Position numbers and translations under genes: made by a program. Source: Eopsaltria australis (taxonomy: Eukaryota > Chordata > Aves > Passeriformes > Petroicidae). Taken from it: a stretch of DNA of 64,000 bases. Below the pieces are notes generated by a model. It had not been told where the DNA came from, did no database searches, and saw only the letters and a list, made by a program, of their open reading frames with translations. How positions within the stretch are numbered: the first letter of the stretch is position 1; every line of letters starts with the position of its first letter. The stretch spans positions 1,984,001 through 2,048,000 of the forward strand of contig JAVTVJ010000070.1 in the NCBI GenBank assembly GCA_034509425.1, read 5' to 3'. This document shows positions 25,301-37,175 of this stretch, in pieces.

Positions 25301-28300
25301 CACGAGAAAATGAAAGTTTAATGATGATTGCACACATCAGTGACACCAAGTGCTGGGGAGCTGGACAGAGAAATCCATTTATTTAATTTCAATGCAGGAC
25401 AAAAACATTGTCAAACTGAAAGAGTTATAAGGGGCTTGTACAGCTTTCAAATAGAAAACAAAAACATAGTGCTAGGAAATAACCACTAAGACAGTAGGAA
25501 AAATATGAAATAGATCCTGCAATGCAGCACAAGAGACAACTATATGCAGTACTTTATCGGTTTTAATGCACCTCAGAGGGAAGAAAATGGCAAATCAGTG
25601 AAGAAAATGCAATGCTGGCCATGCTGGAACTTCTACAGCCTTCTAGGAAACAGTAAAGGACTCACATAAAGTGGGGTTCTGCACTGCACATAAACAGTTT
25701 CTCAAAATGTGTAGAAGATATCACCACGAGTCCAGTAGTCCTGTTCACACCTGTCACCCCATTCAGGAGAAAGTGAACAAACGTGTGAACAAACAAGCTT
25801 AGCTGGGTAGGTAGAGTGTTCCAAGAAGGAGGAGAGTGCCCCATAAACACAGGAAAAGGAATATGGAAAAAGTTCAACAGTGGCAGTCAGGAATGACCAA
25901 AAGGGCAAAACATTTTCTCATGCCAAAGAGTATCATGCAATGTCCATTAAAGGAATCACAAACACTGCAAAGAAGTTGTTGAGATAATGTCAGGCTAACT
26001 TTAATAACAACCTTTAATAACAAAGGAGCTGAGGTTCTGAGGCTGAGGAATCCTGACTGCGTCAGTCGCACTCGAGCTAAAATGAGTGAAAGACAGCAGG
26101 CTGAGCCTCAAAGGCTTCTGACTATGTTATACCACTACATATTAAAGCATTAAAATAGGGAACACTGTCCTAGACTGGGAGCAGTCTCTCCTCAGTGGCA
26201 ATACCACAAGAAAAAGGATATTATTTTTGGTCAATGCAGCTGAAAAATTATCTTGGTTATTAAAGGAAAAAAAGGTTGAGAATGAAGATAATTTTGTCAA
26301 CTTTCCCCTGTAATTGTGTATATGGTACCAGCAAGTTACTTCAGAAGTTTCAGAGCAGAACTCATTTTAAGGAGGAAAGAGAAGCAGAAGATAGGAAAAA
26401 GGAATGAAATCAGTACCTGGAAAACAGACTACAGGTGTAAATAGCTGTAATGGTAGGCAACTGCAGTATCTTTGTAGACAGGTTTTATTTTATGGAACTT
26501 GTACTTTAGTCTTGTGCATTCTTGTACAATGCAAGCAAGAAACATCAAGCTTAAGCTGAAAGATTTCAAAACATGAAAATAAAAAACATTCAGAACTTCT
26601 ATCAATCCCTTGCTTTCCCTTAGGCAGGCTGTGCTGTCCAAACTGTCATCTGGTAAAGGCTGGATAAGGGTGTAGCAAAAGCAGGGTTGCCCTGGCATGA
26701 GAGGATGATCTGAGGGGATCTGGGTGACCACAATACAAGCAGTGCCCTCAAGGACCTGGGCACAGCTCCAAGCAAGATCCACATGGCGCCAGTGAAAGGT
26801 CTTGTTGACAAACAAGAGGTAATGGGTTATGTCCAAAGTCCCTCCAGGTGAAAAGCAGAACATGGCTAGAGTCAGGGCTCAAGGCAAGGATAACCAGTTC
26901 ATGTTCCTGCAAGCCAAAGTTTAGATGTGGTCTGCCCTGCTCCTGTGTGTGGATCCAGTTTCTTGCAGCTTAGGGTATTTGGCAACAGGGCTATGTTCAT
27001 TACACCAGAAATGTTTAGTTAAATGTTAGGAGCACTCCGTTTTCTGAATGTACAGGACCACACATTTCAGATTCAAGCTTGTGGCAGATGGTTCTACCAT
27101 GCTTTACTGAATTTCTTGAACTGATGAGGATACATTATTTAGAAAAATGTAGTCAATAATTTATCACAAGTCATGTGGTATTAAAAGGACGGTGTTGCAA
27201 TAGTGCACCAGAAAGCTTTGCCTTCCCTGGGTTAAAGTACTTGAAAAGTGTGTTTTATCAATATTTAAGGACTGTTCTGTAACTGGCTAGACCGAGATCT
27301 TATTCATAAAGTGTAACAATAGCAGACATATGGGGTAAGGGTCCTCAATGTATTCTGCAGTTTGTAATGTTAAAACAATGGCTTCTCAGTTCTGTGAGAC
27401 TTTAATACTATAAAATGAACTTGAATAATGTGAAAACTGTGTAAAAGCACAGATTTTATAGTTTTGTATGGTTGGTACAGATCAGTGAAGTGAAAATCAG
27501 AGAGGTTTCTACTTCATAAACTCATTCATTTGTGTAGGCAGAAAACACTGCCAAAGAGGCCTCTTGGGGGTATGTGGAGCTTCTGTTGAGTCAGTGGAAA
27601 CCTCAGACTTTCCCAGAAGAGGGAAGGATTGTGGCATGGGGTGGTACAGTTGCCATTCCTGGAACAAGTGAATAAGAAGCTGAGTGTTATGCAAAGATGG
27701 ATGTAAGGATTTGCCTCTATAAAGCTTCACATTTATCACACAAAGTGTTATTTCTGTCTTGTTGTATAGCAGCCCTTTAAGCTATATAGCAAACCTGTTA
27801 CATCTGGCTACAAAAATATAGTCTCAAAATAACTATTTTTCTAATGCTGCAAACTGAAGCAGCATGCTTCCTTACCAAAGTTTAGACAGAAGCTGATAAT
27901 ATCTTAAGATTTTTACTTCTTCTTTCTAAAGTGCATTCTGAATTGTGCATGAAGGCTGTATTTAACATCTCATCGACAATTAAAAACACCTAGCAGCAAT
28001 TTCTTACTTTGAAAGCAAGATTCTCTGTCTGGATTAAATTCTTTTCAACAGGAATTACCACTGATAGTATAAATTACCCTAGATGAAACATACTTGCAGT
28101 CACTAAAAATAAGAACAGGTTCCAGAAATGCACTTTAGCATCCCAATGGGACTTAAAATTGGAATACAAAATTAGCTGAAGCACAAAGTTGGTCATTTGT
28201 TAAAGCATCATTTGGTTTCTTACCTTACTGAGCCTCACCTGCCTTTCCTTCACCACTAGAAATGTTTGTTCTCTTTCTCTTACCTCCCCTCCCAGCTGAA

Positions 28301-29929
28301 AGAAGAATTATACTTATGTGCTTAGAAGTTGAAACCACCATGTGCTGTAGCACTAGGGAAAACATTTATGATGCTAAAATATTTATACAGCTGGATTCAG
28401 TGAGATGCAGCGTCTCCTTTTAAGTTAACAAGCTTGTCAACTGCTAGTTAGAAAAAAAAATATAAAAGACACCTTTAGAGCCAAAACCCCCTCAGACAAT
28501 TTTTGTCACAATCTTATGAACCATGTAATTCACAACATCATTTAAAACCCTGTGCAGTGCTACATCCCAAATACAGACCAGGATATGCACACGAATGCAT
28601 GTAAAATACACATATGCTATTCTTAAGTGTCTGTGCTTGGAAAGATTTTACTTTAATTCTAACTTTGGGAAGAGAAAACATTTCCAAGAGAGCAGGAAAA
28701 TTGGGTCCTTGTCAAGGTGAAACTAAAATCACCCCTTTGTTGCTTTTTATAATCTGGTAAGACTGGAGAAAGCATTTTCCTCATAGCAGCAGTCAGAGCT
28801 GGATTGCTCTGATATGTCTTAGATAAAGCTGTTATCCCAGGAGTAAATTAAAAGTTAATATACAGTATTTAATCCAGTCATATCATTTTTTTTTAAGTGA
28901 TAGTAACATCTGAAATTACTGATTTCAAATCACTAATTTAAAAACAGAAAAAAAATCTAAATGCATGACCTTGTTACTGCATAATATTGCTGGCATTTCA
29001 GCACACAGAGTGGCAGCTCACATAGAAAAGCTGGAAAACATGATCACTGGAAGCAAGCAAACCTCCTCATGATGTGTGCCTGTCTGCCAGACAGGTGCAT
29101 ATACATAAATCTCATGGTTTGGGGAACTTAATTTTCTGTTTGAGCAGTTGGGAGGAGACAGCCTTTCTGGACAGACTCCAGACAAGCCACTGTCCTACTC
29201 TGGTTCAACAGCAGCCAGTGTTTGTGTTCCCTCTGTGCCCTCAGTAAGGCAGAGTCTAAACATCATAGTCTGTGCCTGAGCATTGCTGCAAGCACCTGGG
29301 AATGCTTCATGCCCCAAGTTAGTTTCCTAAAAAGAATTAGCACAATATTCTCAAGATTAGCTTTTCATTTTTAACTCCATTTTGTGGTTCTGGCAATGGG
29401 GTCTGAGCAGTGTTCAGTGGCCATGAATTTGTTTGCAGGGAAGTTTACATATTCCACAGATAGCCAAGGGCAAGTACTTATGCAAGCTTTCTTCTCTGTG
29501 GTTTTGGACATTTCTTTCTATTTTAAATGCTGAAAGGTTGTATAAATTTTGACTTTGGAATTTAGATAAAATTTTACAAAAATATAATATTGTTAAACCC
29601 TCCCTGAAGTTAATGAAGCAACTATTTCTATATTTTAAAATTTTAAGGATAACAAATAGGTGTACATTCAAGAAAATGACACTCCTGACAGTTTTACTGC
29701 AAACAAAGCCATGAAAAAAATGTCTGTTTCATTTAAAAGCCATAAGGAGTCACTTGTGGGATCAATGCCCTGGAGCAGACCTTCTAGTTCCATGTCTAAC
29801 TTGAGCACAAATTGGGATCTGATTAGGACTGAAACCAAATTACAAGCAAACAAATAAAATTCCCAGAGTCAAGTCAGCTTTATGGATTAATCTGGGTTGC
29901 TTGGTGAAGTAGACTCATCTGAAAAATGC
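22386..29929. other. AT-rich non-coding stretch with one GC-richer open frame
   Basis: No confirmed gene. Short simple repeats occur (A run near 23822-23836). The minus-strand open frame 26429-26863 is listed separately because its 5' two thirds are richer in GC than the surroundings. A 12-nt microexon-like segment on minus (28284-28295) is discussed in the findings. Other frames (24825-25065, 25662-25908, 27509-27739) show nothing recognisable. Confidence 0.5.
26429..26863 (-). other. Unidentified open frame, 144 residues, GC-richer than flanks
   Basis: This minus-strand frame starts with an ATG at 26863 and runs to a stop at 26429. Residues 1-85 come from DNA that is visibly richer in G and C than its neighbourhood and give a mixed, non-repetitive composition (PGGTLDITHYLLFV near the start, then a Cys- and Pro-containing part). 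After about residue 90 the composition becomes Phe/Leu/Tyr-rich, like ordinary AT-rich DNA here. I recognise no family, see no signal peptide or catalytic motif, and find no clear splice boundary. It might be the remnant of a retroposed or transposon coding segment, a decayed exon, or chance. Confidence 0.15.
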
Positions 29930-30450
29930 AAACACAAAATCCAAGGTCATGCATCCAAGAGAAAAAGATGTAAGTTGGTCCTGTGAGATGAGAGAGTATT
30001 TTGGATTGCATTGATGTTGGACAAAATTTGGAGTCACAATAGATTAAGGAAAGTCTCAGTTAGATACTATAGCTCTGAGGATGAAGACAATCCATGGGTA
30101 TAGAGCATTGCAGATGTAAATGGCTGTTGGTCTCCTGGATGCAGTTCAGCTGTTGACATTTTTAGAAAGGTAGCAAGCAACAAGAGAGCAGTGGGAAAAG
30201 AGTGATTCATAAAACATAGCAAGAAGTATAGGAAGCTCAATTTATTCAGTATGTTCATTCCAATATAATGACCAGAAAAATCCTAGCAGATAATTTTTGA
30301 ATCTCAGAGAAAGCTAAGTTGCATTAAAAAATATGATTGAAAATTTTAGGTAGATAAATTCAAAGGGCTTGTTTATGAAGTAGAAGTAATTAACCTTCCT
30401 TAAAGAAATGGAGGAGCCCTCATCTCTTGAAGTGGTTAAACCAATGTTGT
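29930..30450 (+). mobile_element. Probable ancient CR1 LINE relic
   Basis: Three islands appear in the right order for CR1 on plus: 'caaggtcatgcatccaagag' (29942-29961; compare the CR1 segment coding for a V-L-H-L-G type motif), a stretch near 30215-30255 resembling the Y-G/E-L-x-x-L-F-S motif region, and 'gaggagccctcatctcttga' (30410-30429) followed by 'agtggttaaa', resembling the 3' segment that reads 'ggtggagtcccc...ggaggt' in well-kept copies. The islands are spaced roughly as expected, but the sequence between is too diverged to align by eye. Much older than the other copies, if real. Confidence 0.45.
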
Positions 30451-30958
30451 ACGCTATTTTGAATTCTGTATGGAATGTCACTGGGCAGTATTTTGTACTT
30501 GGTGGAACAGTCTGAAGTCCTCTGTCCTGTTATGCTGAAAATCCCATTAGCATTCCCCTCTGACTTTAAAAACTACATTTCTGGTAATATTAAGATTTTT
30601 TCTCTGAGGAGCAAAACACTCTGCAACTTTCTGAAATGCTGGTGGCATTTAGCATCTCCTATTTCCCTTATATTCTGTTGCCTAGTGAATAGAATAGTAA
30701 CCTTGATTGTATGTACATTCATAGGGGGACTTTTCTATGGATGTGTGGGCCAAATTAGGATGTACAGCTGTTTTGATATCTTACCTAAACCCCTGAATCA
30801 TTGTTCACTCTGCATATTGAGGTTTGGTCTGCAGCTATCTGCATTCAGACAGGAAATAATTACATTTACATATGCAAACAAAATCATCTTCAGTAACCTA
30901 GGTCTTGGAAGCAAGGTCATTGTATTAAACTGATTACTTTTATCAAACTATCCTCTGG

Positions 30959-30988
30959 AAAAAAAAAAGAAAGAAAGAAGGAAAGAGA
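30959..30988 (+). repeat. Simple repeat, A-run grading into (GAAA)n
   Basis: An A tract followed by imperfect GAAA/GAAG units. Confidence 0.85.
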
Positions 30989-31406
30989 ACAGACTTTTAC
31001 ACACTTATCTGGGCTTCCATAGCCCTTCAATAAGTGCTATATTTAGAAGCAGGGATCAAAAACTTTGAGTGTGTTTTACGTGCTTCATTGTGGAGTCTGA
31101 TTCTAATTGCTTTTACTCTCTTTGGGGATTATTTTCATGAAGTGAGGCATCACTCATCACAAATAATAGTGCCACAATTAAGCCTTTCAACAGCAGAGAC
31201 AGCAAGGAAAATTACCCATAGCCCATAGTGAAAAAAGATGCTTTTTTCTAAATGACTATATGGACGTAGAAAAAAAAATCCTGAATTCCAGGTAATCATT
31301 TTGATCATAAAAGGGGTTTTTTTTTGCCAAATTTTCCTATGATTCAGGACCAGAAAGAAAAAGAACAAAACATACTTAATTTTAAAATACTTCACAGATT
31401 AGCAAA

Positions 31407-31426
31407 ATTTATTTATTTATTTATTT
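31407..31426 (+). repeat. Simple repeat (ATTT)n
   Basis: About five consecutive ATTT units. A short microsatellite of a common vertebrate class. Confidence 0.9.
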
Positions 31427-34400
31427 TATTAGGAAAAAAAAATCAGACTTCCTTTGATATTCTTGAACTCAGAGACCCTTGACTTTGCATTCTTAACTAA
31501 GACATTGAGCACAGCAGTGGTCTCAAGCATGTGACATTTTTACTTGTGTTCATTTGAGCAAAGTATCAGACTTCAAAATGTAATTCTTCAGACATATTAA
31601 TAACTGATTTAATGTTAATGAAATGTTACAGTTTTCATGTGCTTTTTATAAAGATATAACATCCTGTCATGCTGTCCTCTATGCATTAGAAGTTCAGAAC
31701 TGAAAGCCACACATACATTAAGCAGTCTGGCTCACAGCAAGGTGTTCAACTTGACATTTTGAGGAGCATGGATATTTCTATCCCCTGTTTTTTTCAGCTT
31801 AATGCATGGTAATTTTGCATTTTAAAGCATTTTTATTCTAATTTATTGCTCTCTCTCCAAGCAGTATTCCTCTTGAGTCTCATAGAGCATATATTTCATG
31901 ACAACTATATTTTTTTTTCAAATGGAATCCTTTGTGTACACTCTGCTGCACCCACTGTTATTTCTCAGAATTTAATATAGGCCAATTTTTATTTTTTTTT
32001 AAATACTGCTCAGATTCTTTTTTATCTCTTGCTTTATGCAAACAATAAGAGCAGAAATGTGTTCTGTTGTAACAAGTAGTTTCATACACACTATACATTT
32101 TTCAAATGCAATGTGCACTATAAGATACTCCCACTGTGTGCTTATGAACAATGCAGGGCTGGGCTTCCTGTGTATCTTCACTTGAGAAAAAATCAGATTG
32201 TCTCTGTCTTCAAGGACTATACAGCAGTTCTTCTTTCCTACTTTTAGGAACCTGAGTTTGTCTAAAATAGACAGCAGGATTAAGCTCCCACTGTATTTGA
32301 ATTGGAGGTACACCAAGTAACAAGATATTTGCCCATGTTTTGTGACTATATCTGCTGATTTATTTCAGTCACACTCACAGGGTTTTTATTCACAAACATT
32401 TGTACAAGGAAGACCTTATTCATGTGAATACTCCAAGAAAGGGGATGAATCATGAATATTAGAAAGAATAGATTTATAGAGTATTCACAGCTAGTCAAAA
32501 GCATCATAGCCCTTTATTAAAGCCTGTTTTTTGTCTTTATCACAAGAGCCATCAAAACCAGTGGATATTCATGTATAATTCATTAACAAACAAGGCAGTT
32601 TTCCTGTTTATAATGCATAGGTCACTCATTCTTGGAGCAGAAATAATACCATCTGATTTGGTGATTAATCAAAGTGCACAGAGTAAACAGAAAATAATCA
32701 TACTGACCAGTTATGAATAAATTCTACAGGAGGTTAAAACTGTGCATATAAACTAATACAAATACACAAATAAAGAGATTTAATTAACAGCCTGTTCAGG
32801 AATAGCTTGCAGAATGACTGTACTCATTGAAAAAAGTTGTTCTCTATAGTTAGTAAACACAATAAATATTCACTTTTTATTGCATTTCTTGGACAAGCAA
32901 AATATGTTCATAAACTCAGTCCCCATGAAGTTGGGAAAGCTTTGTTTTATGGTGATGGCTAAAAAGGGGAATAGGTTAGTTAGACTGTCTAGAATATAAT
33001 CTTAGATGTAGAAAAACAAAGTGCAAATGCAGAATCCAAAAAGGATAGAATATAAATGTGCAAATGCAAAAGAAGTTGTTACATAGGCAGAGTAATGCAT
33101 AAGATTTACCTTCCTGTGATTTTGGTTCCTTTACTGTTATTGCTGGGCCTGCCTTCTGCCCAAAAGACTTATTTTTCCACAATAGTCTCATTTTTTTCCT
33201 TCAGCGGCCTCCAGGAATAATTCTCCTGTCTTCCCCAAATCATTCCTGCCCTCACTTCTCAACTGTCATAATACCTCATTTGCCAACAAAAAACAACCAA
33301 AGAAATAAAAGGCACACAACAACATGCCAAAAGAAAAGCACTTACACAATGCTTTGCACCTTGTCACATTTGCTACCTACCTGGCTAGACAAGAAAACTG
33401 GTTCTGCTGAGTTGCAGGCTCTGTACTGCTTGTCTGGTCCAGCTACATGTTCTGCCTGGTGGACCACCAAGCCAGCCCACAGAAAAATCTGTAGACATAT
33501 TTTAGCCTTCCCTCTGTTGATGTCCTAATAGGTTGTTTCTCCTCTCTTTTCTCTCTTCATGAAATTTGTATGATTTTAATATCTAGATGTCCCTGTTAAA
33601 TTTGATTAAAATCTGCCAGCAGGCTCAAAAATTACATAGGAGAAGAGGAGTTAAATAGAAAGAGAATATGTCAAGTCAAGCAGCAGAATGCTGGAAGTCA
33701 TTTTTTTCCTTATAAAATGAATCTAAAGTTCCTGTAATACATAGTTAAGTATAGAACTTTAAATATTTTTTACTGGCTAATTAATACACAAAATATGGAA
33801 TTCAGAAGACTCATGTTTTTTGTGAAACACTAGCTGTAATTGAAAATAGCAGGTTTTTAAGGACGGATAATGGAGTGTAGGATTGTGGCAGGTCACAGCA
33901 GGCAGGTGGTGGGTATAAAGCATGAAAAATCTGCAGAAAAGTTAGTAGTTGTTGCCTAAGGAACTCATATAATCTTCAGACTGGTGGGAACTCAAAGGGG
34001 ATGGCACATTTAGCTCTGGTGGTTTTTCACTGCTTGGCAGCCAAGAAGCCCAAGAGAGACATGAGCAGCCCTGGCTATTGAGAGCAAATGGGGACACAAT
34101 GAATCTATCAGGTTCTCCATCTCTGTCCTAAGGCATCCTCTGTACCAGTCAGGGAGGTGCCTGTCTGCCTCTCCTTTATAAATTTCTGTGCACTTCTTGA
34201 AGTTAAAAAAAAATGTCAGAACCAAAAAACCAATATAGTCTATTACTGGAACTGCAACTGTTATGATTCTTAAAAGAAATCACCTTCTGACTGATGAAAA
34301 AGCTTCCCAGTGTTCACACCTAGCACGCTGAGAACTTAGAGATTTTTTTTCCACCTGTGATAACACTTTTCAAATTTCTTACTGTTAGAAGAACAAAAGT

Positions 34401-37003
34401 ACAAAACCAGTCCTTCGGCTCCCTCCAAAATACCCCATAACTCCACTTCTTATGAATAATAAGGTAGCCAGATGCTTTGTTATTAATGACACCTCCTCTT
34501 TATGTAAGCAGATTGCTCAGGAGTATCAACCACCAGCCAAGTCTTTCTCTGCCAAGTGCTCTACAAACATATGACAAAAAGATAGTCCCATGCAAAAGTG
34601 TTCACAATTTCAAGTGGAAGACACAAAAAACCCCAAGAGGCTAGGGAACATAAGATAACAGTAATTTTAGAGGTGTGTAACATTAACTTTATTTAGGATA
34701 CTTTAACTCTGCAACTCTGTGCTACCTATTTATTCCATATTCCACTTTGGCTGGTTGCTTTTGTCTACTTTCACTAATGTTTGTTGGTTGAAGGCCAGTA
34801 CTGTATTTGATTCCACTTGCATTATAGATAAATATTTGCTATCACCCTCAATTTTCACTACAAGTAGAGAAACAAATGTGGGCCAAAATTAGTATCTTCT
34901 TCTGGTTTGTGACTTGTATTTCTTAACTGCACCCAGCCTAAGACCATTTTCTGCTCAGGCAGCAATCCTTAGTATCTTCCATACGAAAATACTGCACTCC
35001 TGCAAGGGAGCAGCATATCTGCTCCCTTAATAAAGAATTAATTTCCTGCACACAGGATTTAGTATAAACCCCTTTTGCCTTCTTATATTGTGTCTTGAAA
35101 ATACAGAAGCCCATTAACTTCAGATTGTGATTCTGTTGCCTATTTTGCTCCAGCAAGGACTACAGCAAACACAGCACTACTAAAGCTTGTAGATTGGTTT
35201 TACTCACCCCAACTTTAGATCTCCATACTTGTGTCCTTTAAGCTAGTTTCTCTGCAACATACAAGCTGTTAATAACTATTTGTGTGTTCCAGTTTTTCTA
35301 CAGAGCTGGATGAAAGAGTGGATGCAGTTTAATTGTCATACAGTATATTCTGCATTTGGTTCCCAGTGCAAGCAGTTACATTTGCAGATAACAAAATGCA
35401 TTTATCTTCTGTGACATTTTAGATAGCTCCACAACCTGCTGCGTATTCTAATGAAACCGATATCACTACCAATTAGACACCTGCAGAAGAAGTGGGCTAT
35501 GCAAATGCCTTGCCCCCCAAATGCTATTTTCCTTCTCTCATTAAGTTTTCAAACTAAATTATATCACAACTAATGGCTAAAGACTTTCCCCTCAAATTTC
35601 AGTGTTGCATGGAATTTAGCCAAATATCTTGCATAGACTTTAAGGACTTGTGTAACTGCAAGTCTTTCAAAATGTATTTTCCTTGCTTCCCATATGCTTA
35701 ACCTAGTCCTGCACTTGTCCACCTTCCTTTTCTTTCACTGACACAGAAGCAGAAATGTACTCCCTCCCACCCTCCATCACTGTGACAAGGTATTCTGGTG
35801 GGCTTGGAAAGCTGCAGATTATTGCTTTGTTTTTAATCTCTGGAGGTCCTTGAGTTCAAATGTGATTACATGTACGTCAGACTTGCTGTAAACAAATATT
35901 TGCTGATTGTATACACAAGATAGAGATTAAACAGAGGATATCTTGCTTATGAAGTTATATTCCCATCAAGGGTTTTCAATGACATCATAAACCATGATAG
36001 AAAAGCAAACATGGTTTACAGAGTTGCCACAAATCCCAAGATAGAACAGTATCTTGGTAATTCACACTTGCCAATTTGTTTCATGCCAATCTCAGGACCT
36101 GTTCTAAGCCCTGCTGGGGATACAGTCCCCATCTTGTTCCCAGGAATGTTGCATTAACTTTTCATTTGCTCTGGGCTCCTGCTGTTGCTGCTCCATATTC
36201 CAATTTGTCTGGCTCCTGCTCTGGTTGCTTTCATCTCCTTCTCCAGGGTGCTCTCTGCTGAATGCTTTGGCAGGGCCTGTAAGCATTACCCCATATCTAT
36301 TAATTACACATGCAAGCACATTTCTGAAATCATGCTGTGCGTTCATAAGTCAAAATTGGATTATGAGATGCCTAAACTCTTTGTGCCCACAAGTGAGTAA
36401 AAATATGTGATCGTCTCTAAAAATGTGGACTGCACATATTTGGCAGTAGGCTTTAGATTTCCCCTTTGAAATTTTGGCCATAGCATTTCTAGAAGAAAAA
36501 TGTGTCAAGAACAGGAACACAGAAATATTAAAATCTTAAAACACAGAAGGAGGGTAGTGAGTAAGTATTTTATTGAATCTTGACATACTATCACTTAAAC
36601 AGGATCCTCTACACATGTCAGTTATTGTAACATGCCACAGTACTCCACAGAAAGAAAATGTATGTCTTTCCATGCTGGGCTATCCCAGCCACAAAAGTGA
36701 GGGTTACTTCATTTTTTCCTATCTACAGCTATCATAAATATTGAATATGCCTATGACTTACATGTTTTTATTGGACAACTTCAGTGAGACCAGCTGTAAG
36801 AATACCCCTGGTTTGTAAATCACAATGGAAATTAACTTCATTCTATCTTCATGCACATTCTTGTTTCTATAACCAGAAAGTAGAGAACAGGCTGGATGTG
36901 GTGTTGAGCTTCACTTTGTATGAACTATATATTTTAAGTAATAGCCAAGGCTGGAATGAATTTAAAGCATTATACTTCACTTTGACTGACCATAAAATAA
37001 TAA

Positions 37004-37175
37004 TGTTGTGGATTAACCCCAGTGGGCAGCTCAGGTCCACTCAAGCACTTACTCACATCCTCTTCCCAGGGGCATGGGGAAGACAATTAAGATTAAAAGT
37101 GAGAAAATTCCTGGGATAAAGACAATTTAATAGGTAAAGCAAAAGCTTTGTCTTCAAGCAAAGCAAAATCAGCAA
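37004..37175 (-). mobile_element. Endogenous retrovirus LTR fragment
   Basis: The plus strand starts sharply at 'tgttgtggattaaccccag' (37004-37022), followed by 'gggcatggggaagacaatta', 'gataaagacaatttaatagg' and 'taaagcaaaagct'. This order matches, from memory, the end of a common bird endogenous-retrovirus LTR whose sense strand is the minus strand here, so TG at 37004 would be the complement of the LTR's terminal CA. Only about 170 bp at one LTR end survive; no gag, pol or env sequence is adjacent and no second LTR is in the window. It is a dead solo fragment with no coding capacity. Confidence 0.72.

Larger units (their letters stand above)
30451..37003. other. AT-rich non-coding stretch, enhancer-like composition in part
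   Basis: No gene recognised. The plus frame 30475-30933 (152 residues) is hydrophobic and motif-free, with no splice or promoter evidence, and is judged chance. Simple repeats lie at 30959-30988 (GAAA-type) and 31407-31426 (ATTT-type). The block 32400-32860 is dense in TAAT, TTTATTAA and ATCAAAG-type words and is raised in the findings as a conserved-element candidate. A 46-nt splice-flanked segment on minus (33110-33155) is also discussed there. Confidence 0.5.

Noticed and set aside
30475..30933. 152-residue hydrophobic open frame on plus
   Set aside because: Leu/Ile/Phe/Cys-rich as expected from T-rich DNA, no motif, no clear start context; it partly follows a probable old CR1 relic.
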